This document shows positions 17,503 to 26,093 of a DNA stretch of 45,831 bases, piece after piece; position 1 is the first letter of the stretch, and the number at the start of each line of letters is the position of its first letter. The stretch comes from Ignisphaera sp. (GTDB lineage Archaea; Thermoproteota; Thermoprotei_A; Sulfolobales; Ignisphaeraceae), in NCBI GenBank assembly GCA_025058535.1, contig JANXEL010000093.1:1-45831 (forward strand), read 5' to 3'. The notes beneath the pieces are model-generated. The model was not told the DNA's origin. It was given only the letters and a program-made list of their open reading frames with translations, and did no database searches. A program made the translations under genes and the position numbers.

Positions 17503-18461
17503 AACCCATGAATAAGCTTGCAGTTAATCTGATTAAAGAAGGTGTAGATCTGGCCCATGAGCTTAAGGTCGAGATCCTAAACGTTGGAGGTGCAACTGTA
17601 ATTGACGCTGGTGTTAAAGTTGGTGGAAGTGTGGATTCCGGTATTCTTGTCTCTAAGGTTTGCCTTGGAGGCCTTGCTTCAGTGTCTTTAACACCCCTAC
17701 TTATCGAGGACATGGCTCTGCCTGCTATAGCCGTGTCGACCGACTATCCGATCGAATCGTGCATAGCTTCCCAGTTGGCTGGATGGAGGATCAAAGTCGG
17801 AGAGTTCTTTGCTAATGGCAGTGGACCTGCAAGAGTGCTCGCTAAAAAGCCTAGGAAGCTCTTTGAAAGTATAGGCTACACGGAACAGTCTGATGAAGCT
17901 GCTCTTGTTCTAGAAACTAGTAGAATACCCAATGAAGATGTTATAAAATATATTAGCAGTGAAACTGGTGTGGAGCCTAAGAATATATATATCGTAGTGG
18001 TTGCTCCAAACAGTATAGCTGGCACTGTACAGGTGAGTGCAAGAATAGTTGAAACCGGGATATTTAAGCTTAATACAATAGGATTTGATATAAAGTGCAT
18101 CAAATACGGATTTGGCGTTTGCCCTATAGCACCCATTCATCCAGACCCACTGGTGATGATGGGTAGAACAAATGATATGTTGCTCTACGGGGGATCCACG
18201 TATTATGTAGTTAGCTATCCAGATGATGCTAAGCTTAGAGAGTATGTAAATAAGACCCCCAGTTCCTCCTCTAGGGATTACGGCAAGTCGTTCGTAGAAC
18301 TTGTGAAACAGTTTGGTGAGGAAATTCTATATAAAGTTGATCCAAATATATTCGCACCTGCCACGGTTACCGTAAATAATATCAGCTCTGGTAGAACGTT
18401 TAAGGCTGGCTACATAAACATCAATGTAATTAAAAGTTCCATAGCTTTAAGTTTAGTTTAG
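17499..18461 (+). CDS. mch: Methenyl-H4MPT cyclohydrolase (Mch)
   Basis: Mch interconverts 5-formyl-H4MPT and 5,10-methenyl-H4MPT. The 320-residue protein shows the family's NKLAVNLIKEGVDLAHELK, NVGGATVIDAGV, VCLGGLASVSLTP, SQLAGWRI, GSGPARVLAKKP and the late GVCPIAPIHPDP segment. The TTG at 17499 overlaps the fwdC stop and sits eight bases after GAGGTGA; the ATG at 17508 is the alternative. It closes the operon that begins with mtd. A hairpin followed by six T residues overlaps its stop codon. Confidence 0.95.
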   Translation: MKPMNKLAVNLIKEGVDLAHELKVEILNVGGATVIDAGVKVGGSVDSGILVSKVCLGGLASVSLTPLLIEDMALPAIAVSTDYPIESCIASQLAGWRIKVGEFFANGSGPARVLAKKPRKLFESIGYTEQSDEAALVLETSRIPNEDVIKYISSETGVEPKNIYIVVVAPNSIAGTVQVSARIVETGIFKLNTIGFDIKCIKYGFGVCPIAPIHPDPLVMMGRTNDMLLYGGSTYYVVSYPDDAKLREYVNKTPSSSSRDYGKSFVELVKQFGEEILYKVDPNIFAPATVTVNNISSGRTFKAGYININVIKSSIALSLV

Positions 18462-18476
18462 ATTAAACTATTTTTT
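18455..18476. terminator. Hairpin plus T-run between convergent mch and the ATP-grasp gene
   Basis: The palindrome agttta-gat-taaact (18455-18469) spans both stop codons of the convergent genes and is followed on the plus strand by TTTTTT (18471-18476), then CGCTTTTTC. A stem with a T-run fits termination of the mch operon. The stem alone could also serve the minus-strand gene. The stem is short (six A/T-rich pairs), so the T-run may matter more. Confidence 0.5.
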
Positions 18477-19367
18477 CGCTTTTTCAATAACATATCTCGC
18501 TATCTCTAATGCAATATCCTTATCAGTGATAGTTTGAAGGCCTCTCCACCCAGGCTGACTATTAATTTCAAGTACGTACGGCTTACCATCAGCTACGGCA
18601 ATGTCTACCCCTGCTACGTCGCATTCCACAGCCTTTGCAGACTTAATTGCCATATCTTCAATTTCAGGGCTGAGCCTCTCTATAGGCAATGGCTGCCCTC
18701 CTTGCGATACATTGGTTTTCCACATACCCTTTGGCGCAACTCTATACATAGATGCTGCTACTCTCTCACCCACAACTAGCGTCCTTATATCCATGCCACC
18801 ATGGCGCAGAAATTTTTGAACGTAGAGTACGTGCCTTGTGAATGCCATTGCGTGGAATACTTCCCATAAAACATCCCTGTCGCTTAACACTATCTTTGTG
18901 GAGCCGTGACCCCTTGATCCAAATATAGGTTTAACAACAACTTCCCTGCTCTTGAGGTGATTTAAGTGTCTGTATGCAAGTGAAGCATTCTCTGTTACAA
19001 TGGTCTCCGGCACCGGAATTCCGTGCAGCTGGAGGAGATGTAGCGCCCTAAACTTGTCTACACATCTTTCTATCGCTTGTGGTTTATTCACTATCGTTAC
19101 ACCGTAGTCTTGGAGAGCATATAGTAAATCCATTCTGAAGATTGCCCATTCGAGACTACATCTACCAATGGGCCTTACAATAATAGCGCTAATCTCCTTA
19201 ACTATGTCCAACCCATCTACAATTGCTTTAAACAGCCCGCCGTTAATATGAGCAACAATATCTCTAAATCTAAATGGGAGTGCTCTATGTCCAAGCAATT
19301 CAATTGCCTTTGCAAGTCTGGAAGATGCCCACCCATTAGGGTTTCGAGTTAAGATTCCTATTAGCAT
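18468..19367 (-). CDS. RimK-type ATP-grasp alpha-L-glutamate ligase (MptN/CofF-like)
   Basis: The 299-residue protein is an ATP-grasp ligase of the RimK family: CVDKFRALHLLQLHGIPVPET, VVKPIFGSRGHGS (ATP-binding loop), QKFLRHGGMDIR, MWKTNVSQGG, and VAGVDIAVADGKPYVLEINSQPGW with the Mg-binding Glu and Asn. Family members add alpha-linked glutamate to H4MPT (MptN), to F420-2 (CofF), or to other acceptors. Proximity to mch favours MptN, but motifs alone do not separate MptN from CofF or LysX. The start is the ATG at 19367; it is divergent from the ATP synthase operon. Confidence 0.8.
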   Translation of the reverse strand: MLIGILTRNPNGWASSRLAKAIELLGHRALPFRFRDIVAHINGGLFKAIVDGLDIVKEISAIIVRPIGRCSLEWAIFRMDLLYALQDYGVTIVNKPQAIERCVDKFRALHLLQLHGIPVPETIVTENASLAYRHLNHLKSREVVVKPIFGSRGHGSTKIVLSDRDVLWEVFHAMAFTRHVLYVQKFLRHGGMDIRTLVVGERVAASMYRVAPKGMWKTNVSQGGQPLPIERLSPEIEDMAIKSAKAVECDVAGVDIAVADGKPYVLEINSQPGWRGLQTITDKDIALEIARYVIEKAKK

Positions 19368-19431
19368 AGTCTATCGTCACCACATGTATATCTTCATCGG
19401 TATACACTATACACCTGCCTTAATTTTAATG

Positions 19432-19450
19432 CTATAAAAGTTTAAAAATT
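19432..19450 (+). promoter_or_regulatory. Probable promoter of the ATP synthase operon
   Basis: ctataaaagtttaaaaatt lies 46-64 bases upstream of the atpH ATG, with tatatatta closer in at about 19471. Either could be the TATA box. The spacing suggests a short leader. The call rests on pattern only. Confidence 0.4.
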
Positions 19451-19495
19451 TCAGGCCAACTATTCTAAAGTATATATTAATATAGAGTGGTGACG

Positions 19496-19804
19496 ATGCA
19501 GAGCAACATCATTTCTGAAATAGAAAGAGAAGCTGAGCAGGTTCTCAAGGAGGCTGAAAATAAAGCCCAGAAAATTATTGATGACGCTAGGAGAAAGGCT
19601 CAAGAGATACTATCTGACGAGAGTTACCGTATTGATTTAGAAAGGTGGAGAAAAGAGCACGAAGAAAAAATAGCGAAAGATGTAGAGGAGATACTACTCA
19701 GTGCGAAGAAAGAAGCTGAGCTACTGTGGAGTAAAGCACAAAAATCGATTCAAAGTATTGCAAAAAGAATTGCATCGATGGTTGCAGGCACTGAGATCCC
19801 ATAG
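19496..19804 (+). CDS. atpH: A-type ATP synthase subunit H (peripheral stalk)
   Basis: Subunit H forms a long coiled coil with subunit E in the peripheral stalk. The 102 residues are highly charged with an uninterrupted heptad pattern (SEIEREAEQVLKEAENKAQ...ARRKAQEIL), as expected. It is the first gene of the ATP synthase cluster, and subunit I starts two bases after its stop. The ATG at 19496 is chosen over the GTG at 19487, which overlaps the likely ribosome-binding site GTGGTGA. Confidence 0.85.
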   Translation: MQSNIISEIEREAEQVLKEAENKAQKIIDDARRKAQEILSDESYRIDLERWRKEHEEKIAKDVEEILLSAKKEAELLWSKAQKSIQSIAKRIASMVAGTEIP

Positions 19805-19805
19805 G

Positions 19806-21770
19806 ATGCACATCATGCTTAGTCTAAGATCTCTAGTACTCAGCGACCCAGATACGGCTTTTAAGGTATATATAGTTACGCCTATTGATTATGCAAGTGA
19901 GGTAGCTGAAAGGTTATTTAAATTAGGTAGTTTCGAGCCAATACCACAGGAATCTAAAGAAAGGGAATTAATGGAAATAAAGGAGTATATAGAGTTTGTC
20001 GAACAGCTCAAACTGTTATACAATGAAATCTCTTCACACATTAAACATCCTACAGCCATCGAAATTACCGAAATTCCTATAAATACAAGAGAGAGCCTTA
20101 GACAGTTGCATATGAACCTTTCTTCCATTCTATCAGACATAAAGGTGCTCAGCAACGAAGTATCGAATATGAAGAAAAGTACTGAAATACTACTACTAAC
20201 CAAACAATTAATTGAGAAGATTTTGGAGAAGTACCCAAATGCTGATACATCACTACTACACTATAAAGGCTCTATCTATATCGTGAATACTTTCGTCGCA
20301 TCAAAACAGTCTGCAAATTTCATACGCAGTAAAGCTCTGCTCACTATAGCTGAAACCGAAGGTGATAACTATGTTGCTATAGCTGCTTTACTACCATCGA
20401 AATTGTATGAAGAACTGATTAAAACGCTCCCCCGAGATGTGATGGTAGTTAACATGGGAGAGAAATACGGTTTTAGCAAACTAGACTCTATTCTGAGTAC
20501 ATTAAACACCGAAATAGAGAGTTTAAACCAACGTATATCAGATGCAACATCTAGAATGGAAGACGTTATAAAAAGGAATATTAGGGATATAGCTATGCTT
20601 AAGCTACTTCTAGATATTGAATCAAAGAAAATTGAAGTATTGAAGAACACATTGAGTTCGAGATTCCTCACAACGATAGTAGGGTGGATACCAAGGTCAA
20701 AAATGAATGATACAATGAGGATTTTACAAGGTCTGCCGGTATACACAATGTACGAGGTGGACCCAAACCCACCTGTTGATCTTAATAACCTTAAACCCTT
20801 TAAGCCATTTGAAATCATAACAGAAATGTACGGTACACCATCACCAAATGAGTGGGATCCGACACCGCTCCTTACCTATTCATTTATTGTATTCTTTTCA
20901 TTAATGTTTGCTGATGTTGGCTATGGTGTGGGTCTAGCTCTAGCAGCGAGGTATATTTTACCAAAATTTGTTGAAAATCCGAGGGCTTTAAGCTTTAGAA
21001 GACTTCAACAAGTTCTTTACATATCATCAGCAGGCTGTATCGTCCTGGGCCTCTTATCTAGGAGCTTCTTAGGTTCATTATTAGGTGCCTACCTACCTAC
21101 GCCGCGTGTCTTGGATTACACAGACCTAATGTCCATGATGGGCCTAAGTATAGTGATAGGCTACATATTTGTGTTGATATCGCATATATTTGCAGCTCTA
21201 AAGAATCTTAAGCTGAAGGATAGAGGGGGGTTTCTATCCGAAATAGGTATAGTGCTCATCATGATCGCTGGTGCTCAGCTTTTAAGACCATATCTATATA
21301 GTTACTTTAGAGCGAATATCCCTGTGATACCCATTATCTATGAGTACAGTTTGTGGATGAGTTTAGCCTCTATAGTAATCATCATCACAGGTAAGATCGT
21401 TTCCCTACGTGGTCTTGGTGCATTACTATGGTTATTTGATGTTCTCGGAATAATTGGTGACGTCTTTTCATTTATACGAATAGCTGGAATAGGTATGGGT
21501 TCAGCAATGCTCGCAGAGATATTCAATGGTTTCATAACAGGCGCTTTCACTATGCCAAATATTATTGTAGGAATGGCTGCTGGGATAATTATGTCCTTCG
21601 TGCTTCATATATTCAATTTAGCAGTTTCTGCTATAGGACCATTTGTACACTCACTAAGATTATGCCTCTTTGAAATATCATCAAAGTTTCTTGAAGGTGC
21701 TGGAAGAAAAATTCAGCCAATTAAAGTGGTTGTAGAGCCTATTATTTTGGGAGGTGGAAGTTCGAGATAG
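19806..21770 (+). CDS. atpI: A-type ATP synthase subunit I (membrane stator, a subunit)
   Basis: Subunit I carries the ion half-channels and docks the peripheral stalks. The protein (654 residues from ATG 19806) has a soluble N-terminal half with coiled-coil segments and about seven membrane segments after residue 375, starting at TYSFIVFFSLMFADVGYGVG. The conserved region VHSLRLCLFEISSKFLEGAG with its essential arginine is present near the C-terminus. The open frame extends upstream to 19701 inside atpH, but that part has no homology-like features. ATG 19815 is also possible. Confidence 0.92.
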   Translation: MHIMLSLRSLVLSDPDTAFKVYIVTPIDYASEVAERLFKLGSFEPIPQESKERELMEIKEYIEFVEQLKLLYNEISSHIKHPTAIEITEIPINTRESLRQLHMNLSSILSDIKVLSNEVSNMKKSTEILLLTKQLIEKILEKYPNADTSLLHYKGSIYIVNTFVASKQSANFIRSKALLTIAETEGDNYVAIAALLPSKLYEELIKTLPRDVMVVNMGEKYGFSKLDSILSTLNTEIESLNQRISDATSRMEDVIKRNIRDIAMLKLLLDIESKKIEVLKNTLSSRFLTTIVGWIPRSKMNDTMRILQGLPVYTMYEVDPNPPVDLNNLKPFKPFEIITEMYGTPSPNEWDPTPLLTYSFIVFFSLMFADVGYGVGLALAARYILPKFVENPRALSFRRLQQVLYISSAGCIVLGLLSRSFLGSLLGAYLPTPRVLDYTDLMSMMGLSIVIGYIFVLISHIFAALKNLKLKDRGGFLSEIGIVLIMIAGAQLLRPYLYSYFRANIPVIPIIYEYSLWMSLASIVIIITGKIVSLRGLGALLWLFDVLGIIGDVFSFIRIAGIGMGSAMLAEIFNGFITGAFTMPNIIVGMAAGIIMSFVLHIFNLAVSAIGPFVHSLRLCLFEISSKFLEGAGRKIQPIKVVVEPIILGGGSSR

Positions 21771-21889
21771 TATAGAACCGTGCTGTATTATATTAAACAT
21801 CACCAATGTAGAAATTCAGGATATAAGCTTTTAATGTGAGACCCATATACTTCTTTTGTTAAAAATCGATCTAATTGGTGCATTAGATC

Positions 21890-22381
21890 ATGAGTTCAGG
21901 TGTTATAATGTACGCATTTCCTGCAGTAGCTGAAGGGCTGGCCGTCATAGGTTCGACACTAGGTATACGAAAGGTCGCCTCTGTAGGTACGGCTGTGATA
22001 TCTGAAGATCCAGCTCAACGGGGAAAAGTGTTGGCTCTCTCATTTTTGCCTGCTACTCAAGCTATGGTGTACGGCTTCATATTCATGTTCATGGCGTACA
22101 ATGTTTATTTGCCAAACATACTGGCTAGATATGGAAGGCTTGATTTGATACCCCCCAATATAAGTTTTGCCATCATTGGTATATCCACATTTGTAGGTTT
22201 TGCTGAAGCGTTTAGTGCGTTTACACAAGGACAGGTTTGTGCAGACACTGGCACACAACTTATTAAGACGAAGGGTGGAATTTTCGGTTTGGGGGTGGTT
22301 CTAGCAGCCTATGAGGAACTATTTGGAATACTCGGCATGATCTTCGGAATACTGATGCTTAGTATAGTAGCTGGTTGGTGA
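21890..22381 (+). CDS. atpK: A-type ATP synthase subunit K (proteolipid, c ring)
   Basis: The 163-residue protein has four membrane helices, i.e. two fused hairpins, with a single membrane carboxylate (Glu143 in AYEELFGILGM). In the first hairpin the carboxylate position reads FLPATQ, without acid. Residues Leu53, Thr56, Gln57, Gln113 and Glu143 match the Na+ ligand set known from Enterococcus hirae NtpK. A Na+-specific rotor is therefore a plausible inference. A 119-base gap with TATA-like motifs (near 21822 and 21859) precedes it, so K may be transcribed from its own promoter, as is often needed for a subunit made in excess. Confidence 0.92.
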   Translation: MSSGVIMYAFPAVAEGLAVIGSTLGIRKVASVGTAVISEDPAQRGKVLALSFLPATQAMVYGFIFMFMAYNVYLPNILARYGRLDLIPPNISFAIIGISTFVGFAEAFSAFTQGQVCADTGTQLIKTKGGIFGLGVVLAAYEELFGILGMIFGILMLSIVAGW

Positions 22382-22385
22382 ACCC

Positions 22386-22988
22386 ATGGAGTCTATAGAA
22401 CTGCTCAGAAAAACTATATTAGAGAAGGCTCTTAGAGAAGCTGAAAATAGGATGAATAGGGCTGAGGAGGAGGCTAGAAGGATTACTGAAGAAGCCGAAA
22501 AGATAAAGAGAAGTAGGATAGAGGATGAGAAGAGGAAAATATTAGAGGAATTGAATTACGATGCCAGGATTGCTGAAGCGAAACTGAAGGCGAGACTAGT
22601 AATACATGATGTAAAACACCAAATTGTTAGGGAGTTAGAAAAAAATATTATCAATTTCTTGAAAAATCTGAGCGTAGAAGCACGGCTTCAATCACTACTT
22701 AGACTCCTTGATGAAGCACTACAAAATATCTTTCATAGCTATGGTGCCATATACCAAGTAGTAATTAAGGTTTCCGAACACGATATTTATTTTAGCAACC
22801 AATTAAAGGAATATGCTAGAATTAAATATGGCATTGAAGTAATTAATGTAGAGACTGCAAAAATCATTGGTGGCTTAATTCTTGAGTCAACCGATGGCGC
22901 AGCATCTATAGATAATAGCTACGATTCCAGAATTTTAACTGTTTTAAAGAATATGCTGCCAAGTCTCGTTAAGGAGATATTTCAATGA
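22386..22988 (+). CDS. atpE: A-type ATP synthase subunit E (peripheral stalk)
   Basis: A 200-residue protein with an N-terminal coiled coil (ALREAENRMNRAEEEARRITEEAEK) and a C-terminal alpha/beta domain containing GGLILESTDGAASIDNSYDSRI, which is typical of subunit E. It pairs with subunit H to form the stator stalk. Four bases separate it from atpK and its stop overlaps the start of atpC by four bases. Confidence 0.93.
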   Translation: MESIELLRKTILEKALREAENRMNRAEEEARRITEEAEKIKRSRIEDEKRKILEELNYDARIAEAKLKARLVIHDVKHQIVRELEKNIINFLKNLSVEARLQSLLRLLDEALQNIFHSYGAIYQVVIKVSEHDIYFSNQLKEYARIKYGIEVINVETAKIIGGLILESTDGAASIDNSYDSRILTVLKNMLPSLVKEIFQ

Positions 22989-23860
22989 AATTATCACGTG
23001 AAGCCTCATTAGCTACTGTAATCATCTATTTAACCAAATCGCCAAGGTTAGAGGAGCTAGTAGATGGCTTAATAAAAAATACTGCAATAGAATACAACCG
23101 CATCATGTTGGAAAAAGATACCCGAAATGGTTTTGTGAAACTCCTATCCGTTGGCAGCTTAAGTGAATTAGATGAATATATTTTTAATATATATAGAGGT
23201 GAGTTTGAATACGTAGGAGGTATTCTACCTGAAGAATACTCAAGGTACCTCCATACCCTTCTTGAAATCTATGATTTTGAAAAACTCCTGATAATGTATA
23301 TTACCCCAAAGAAAGTTCCTCAACCAACGTACATGTATACCGATATACTAAATGATCCTCAGTATATGGTGTGCTATAGAAATCCTTCCTACAGATGTCT
23401 CCTGGAAATATACATAGATAGAATAATATCTATATACAGAAGAATTTACAGAACATATCTAGAGAACTACGTAAATGCTCTGAAAGCTATAGCGATTTTC
23501 ACATCAATAAGATACTTTATGCATCTAAAGAATTCTCAAATACTAGAATTAGCGGAATACAACTATAGCGAGTTTATCAAGTTTGTTAGCCAGAAGTTAA
23601 ACCTTTCTAACCAATTAATTGTGCACAAGCTTCACACAATTTTAGAAAATATTGAGAAATTTGTTGGGGAATCCTTAGATGTTTTAGAAGTATATGAAGT
23701 GGTTTACGTATATGATGCTGTTAAAAGCATTCTCTATCCTTCCTATCAATTAGTTGATCAACTTACACTATATCTAATAAACAGATACTACGAACAGAAG
23801 ATGATTCGGTATATGCATCCACAAATGAGCTCAGTAAGAAATAGATACAGGACAAGGTGA
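22985..23860 (+). CDS. atpC: A-type ATP synthase subunit C (central stalk cap)
   Basis: Subunit C (d in V-type nomenclature) couples the central stalk to the K ring. The 291-residue, all-helical protein fits by position between E and F and by its C-terminal segment (LVDQLTLYLINRYYEQKMIRYM). It is shorter than many homologues, which are commonly around 330-380 residues, and is quite divergent. Both ends overlap their neighbours by four bases. Confidence 0.8.
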   Translation: MKLSREASLATVIIYLTKSPRLEELVDGLIKNTAIEYNRIMLEKDTRNGFVKLLSVGSLSELDEYIFNIYRGEFEYVGGILPEEYSRYLHTLLEIYDFEKLLIMYITPKKVPQPTYMYTDILNDPQYMVCYRNPSYRCLLEIYIDRIISIYRRIYRTYLENYVNALKAIAIFTSIRYFMHLKNSQILELAEYNYSEFIKFVSQKLNLSNQLIVHKLHTILENIEKFVGESLDVLEVYEVVYVYDAVKSILYPSYQLVDQLTLYLINRYYEQKMIRYMHPQMSSVRNRYRTR

Positions 23861-24204
23861 TAGTAGTGCATTCTCGACCTAAATCCAAAATAGCAGCCAT
23901 TGTAAGAAGGGAACTTGCTCCTCTTATTAGAATTCTAGGTATTGATGATGTATTTGTTATCGAGAACCAGGATGAGGTTTTAGCTACCTTGACAAAGCTT
24001 GCTGAGGATAAAAGTTTAGGGGTTATCATTATACAGAAGAGTCTCATTAAAGGATTCGATCTAACTACATACCTACAGAATATCCAAGTCTATCCATCAA
24101 TTATTGCATTTCCTGATACCCCTGATGATATCTCTGAGCCTCCGAAATCATTCTACAGAGATATTATTCGTAGATTTATTGGATATGAAGTTTATCTAGA
24201 ATAG
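23857..24204 (+). CDS. atpF: A-type ATP synthase subunit F
   Basis: Subunit F sits on the central stalk beside subunit D. The 115-residue protein shows the Rossmann-like pattern of the family: GIDDVFVIENQDEV, then LGVIIIQKSLI and PSIIAFPDTPDD. It overlaps atpC by four bases. A 110-base gap follows before subunit A. Confidence 0.9.
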   Translation: MIVVHSRPKSKIAAIVRRELAPLIRILGIDDVFVIENQDEVLATLTKLAEDKSLGVIIIQKSLIKGFDLTTYLQNIQVYPSIIAFPDTPDDISEPPKSFYRDIIRRFIGYEVYLE

Positions 24205-24264
24205 TAGAAATGGGGTGCCACTTGGAAATGACATTCGTACAATACAATAATCCTCTTAAGTTTC

Positions 24265-24278
24265 AAAAATTTATAATA
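24265..24278 (+). promoter_or_regulatory. Probable promoter for atpA-atpB-atpD
   Basis: aaaaatttataata lies 37-50 bases before the atpA ATG, in the 110-base gap after atpF. The same core recurs upstream of ftr and of the DUF131 gene. It suggests that the catalytic A, B and D subunits can be transcribed separately from the membrane and stalk genes. Confidence 0.5.
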
Positions 24279-24314
24279 GCGCATTCAATAACCTAGATAG
24301 AATAGGTGGATTTA

Positions 24315-26087
24315 ATGTCTGCTGCTGGTCGTATATATAGGATTGCAGGTCCACTAATTGTGGCTGAGGGTCTCAGTAGAGTTATGATGTATGAGGTTGT
24401 GTATGTCGGTGAAGAGGGTCTTATAGGTGAGGTTATTGCCATTCGTGGGGATAAGATCTACATACAGGTTTATGAGGAAACAACAGGTCTCACTGTAGGC
24501 GAGAAAGTTGTTGCTTCAGGAAGGCCTTTATCTGCTGAGCTTGGCCCAGGGCTTATAAGCTCTATATATGATGGTCTTCAGCGTCCTGAGAAGGAGATTG
24601 GTATACTGACTAAGAGTATATTCATTAGAAGAGGAGTTAGGCTGAATGCTCTAAGCAGGAGTACCAGGTGGCCTTTTAGAAGAGAGAGAAAATTAGATAT
24701 AGGAGATAGGATAGGTCCTGGTGATGTGATAGGTTACGTTCAGGAAACTCCTCTGGTTCTCCATAAAATTATGGTACCAATTAACATTCACGGTAAACTA
24801 AAGTGGATAGCGAATGATGGTGATTATGGAATTGAGGATACCGTAGCCATTACTGAATCTGATGGCAATAGCTATGACATTAAGCTGTACCAAGTTTGGC
24901 CTATTAGAAGGCCTAGGCCGTTTAAGGAGAAGCTGAACCCTGTTGATCCTCTAATAACAGGTATAAGAGTTATAGATCATGTGTTCCCTATTGCTAAGGG
25001 GGGTAAAGCTGCTGTTCCAGGCGGCTTTGGTACAGGTAAAACTGTGTTGTTGCAGGAGTTGACTAAGTGGAGTCATGCAGATATAGCTGTGTTTGTTGGA
25101 TGTGGAGAGAGAGGAAATGAGATGTCAGATGCTTTAACGAGTTTTCTTAAGCTCATGGATACCAGGAGGGGTAGGCCGATGATGGAGAGATCTGTATTCA
25201 TTGCTAATACAAGTAACATGCCTGTTGCTGCTAGAGAAACCAGCGTGTTTCTTGGTGTTACTATAGGTGAGTACTTTAGGGATATGGGCTACGACGTGAT
25301 AATGGTTGCTGATTCAACGAGTAGATGGGCTGAGGCTATGAGGGAAATAAGCGGTAGAATGGAAGAGATGCCTGGTGAAGAAGGATTTCCAGCCTATTTA
25401 TCTAGCAGATTAGCTGAATTCTATGAGAGAGCGGGTAGAATTGTAGCACTTGGAAATCCAGAGCGATTCGGAAGCTTAACTATATTCGGCGCAGTTTCAC
25501 CACCAGGCGGAGATTTCAGCGAACCGGTAGTTAGAGGCACCGTTAGATACATACAGAGTTTCTACGCATTGGACTATGGATTGGCAACAAGAAGGCACTT
25601 TCCCGCTATTAACTGGCTTCAAAGCTATAGCCTATACGTAGACTTCGTCAAGCTGTATTGGGATAAGATCTCTGAGGGTAAGTGGAGTAAGAATAGAGAA
25701 ACAATGCTTAAGATTTTACAAAGGGAGGCTGAGCTAAGTGATATAGTTAGATTAGTAGGTCCTGAGGCATTGCCTGAAGAGGATAAGCTCCTACTCGAAA
25801 TGGCTAGAATTATAAGAGAAGACTTTCTGCAGCAAAGCGCTCTCAACCCCGTTGATGCCTACTCGCCCCCTGAGAAAGGCATTGTAATGATGGAGGCTAT
25901 AGCGGAGTTTTACAGGCTAGCGCAGGAGATGCTCTCTAAGGGTATTCCAGTGGCTAGAATAAGGGAATTAAAGAGCAGATATATGCTATCTAGAATGAAA
26001 TTCTACACAATCGATGAACTGAAGAATAAATTCATCCCCGAGCTGCTAGAAACTATGAAAAGGGAATTCCTAGACATACTTGGGTGA
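24315..26087 (+). CDS. atpA: A-type ATP synthase catalytic subunit A
   Basis: The catalytic subunit (590 residues) has the P-loop GGFGTGKT at about residues 236-243, the catalytic region VGCGERGNEM, SVFIANTSNMPVAARE, and the archaeal non-homologous insertion between about residues 115 and 185. The ATG at 24315 is preferred over the GTG at 24306 because AGGTGGA precedes it. It is followed by atpB after six bases. All catalytic landmarks appear intact. Confidence 0.97.
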   Translation: MSAAGRIYRIAGPLIVAEGLSRVMMYEVVYVGEEGLIGEVIAIRGDKIYIQVYEETTGLTVGEKVVASGRPLSAELGPGLISSIYDGLQRPEKEIGILTKSIFIRRGVRLNALSRSTRWPFRRERKLDIGDRIGPGDVIGYVQETPLVLHKIMVPINIHGKLKWIANDGDYGIEDTVAITESDGNSYDIKLYQVWPIRRPRPFKEKLNPVDPLITGIRVIDHVFPIAKGGKAAVPGGFGTGKTVLLQELTKWSHADIAVFVGCGERGNEMSDALTSFLKLMDTRRGRPMMERSVFIANTSNMPVAARETSVFLGVTIGEYFRDMGYDVIMVADSTSRWAEAMREISGRMEEMPGEEGFPAYLSSRLAEFYERAGRIVALGNPERFGSLTIFGAVSPPGGDFSEPVVRGTVRYIQSFYALDYGLATRRHFPAINWLQSYSLYVDFVKLYWDKISEGKWSKNRETMLKILQREAELSDIVRLVGPEALPEEDKLLLEMARIIREDFLQQSALNPVDAYSPPEKGIVMMEAIAEFYRLAQEMLSKGIPVARIRELKSRYMLSRMKFYTIDELKNKFIPELLETMKREFLDILG

Positions 26088-26093
26088 CTGAAA

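Noticed and set aside
17910-18140. Minus-strand frame within mch
   Set aside because: Overlaps conserved mch motifs on the other strand and has no homology-like pattern.
19701-19805. N-terminal extension of ATP synthase subunit I
   Set aside because: The extension lies within atpH in another frame and gives a basic, low-quality sequence; ATG 19806 directly follows the atpH stop.
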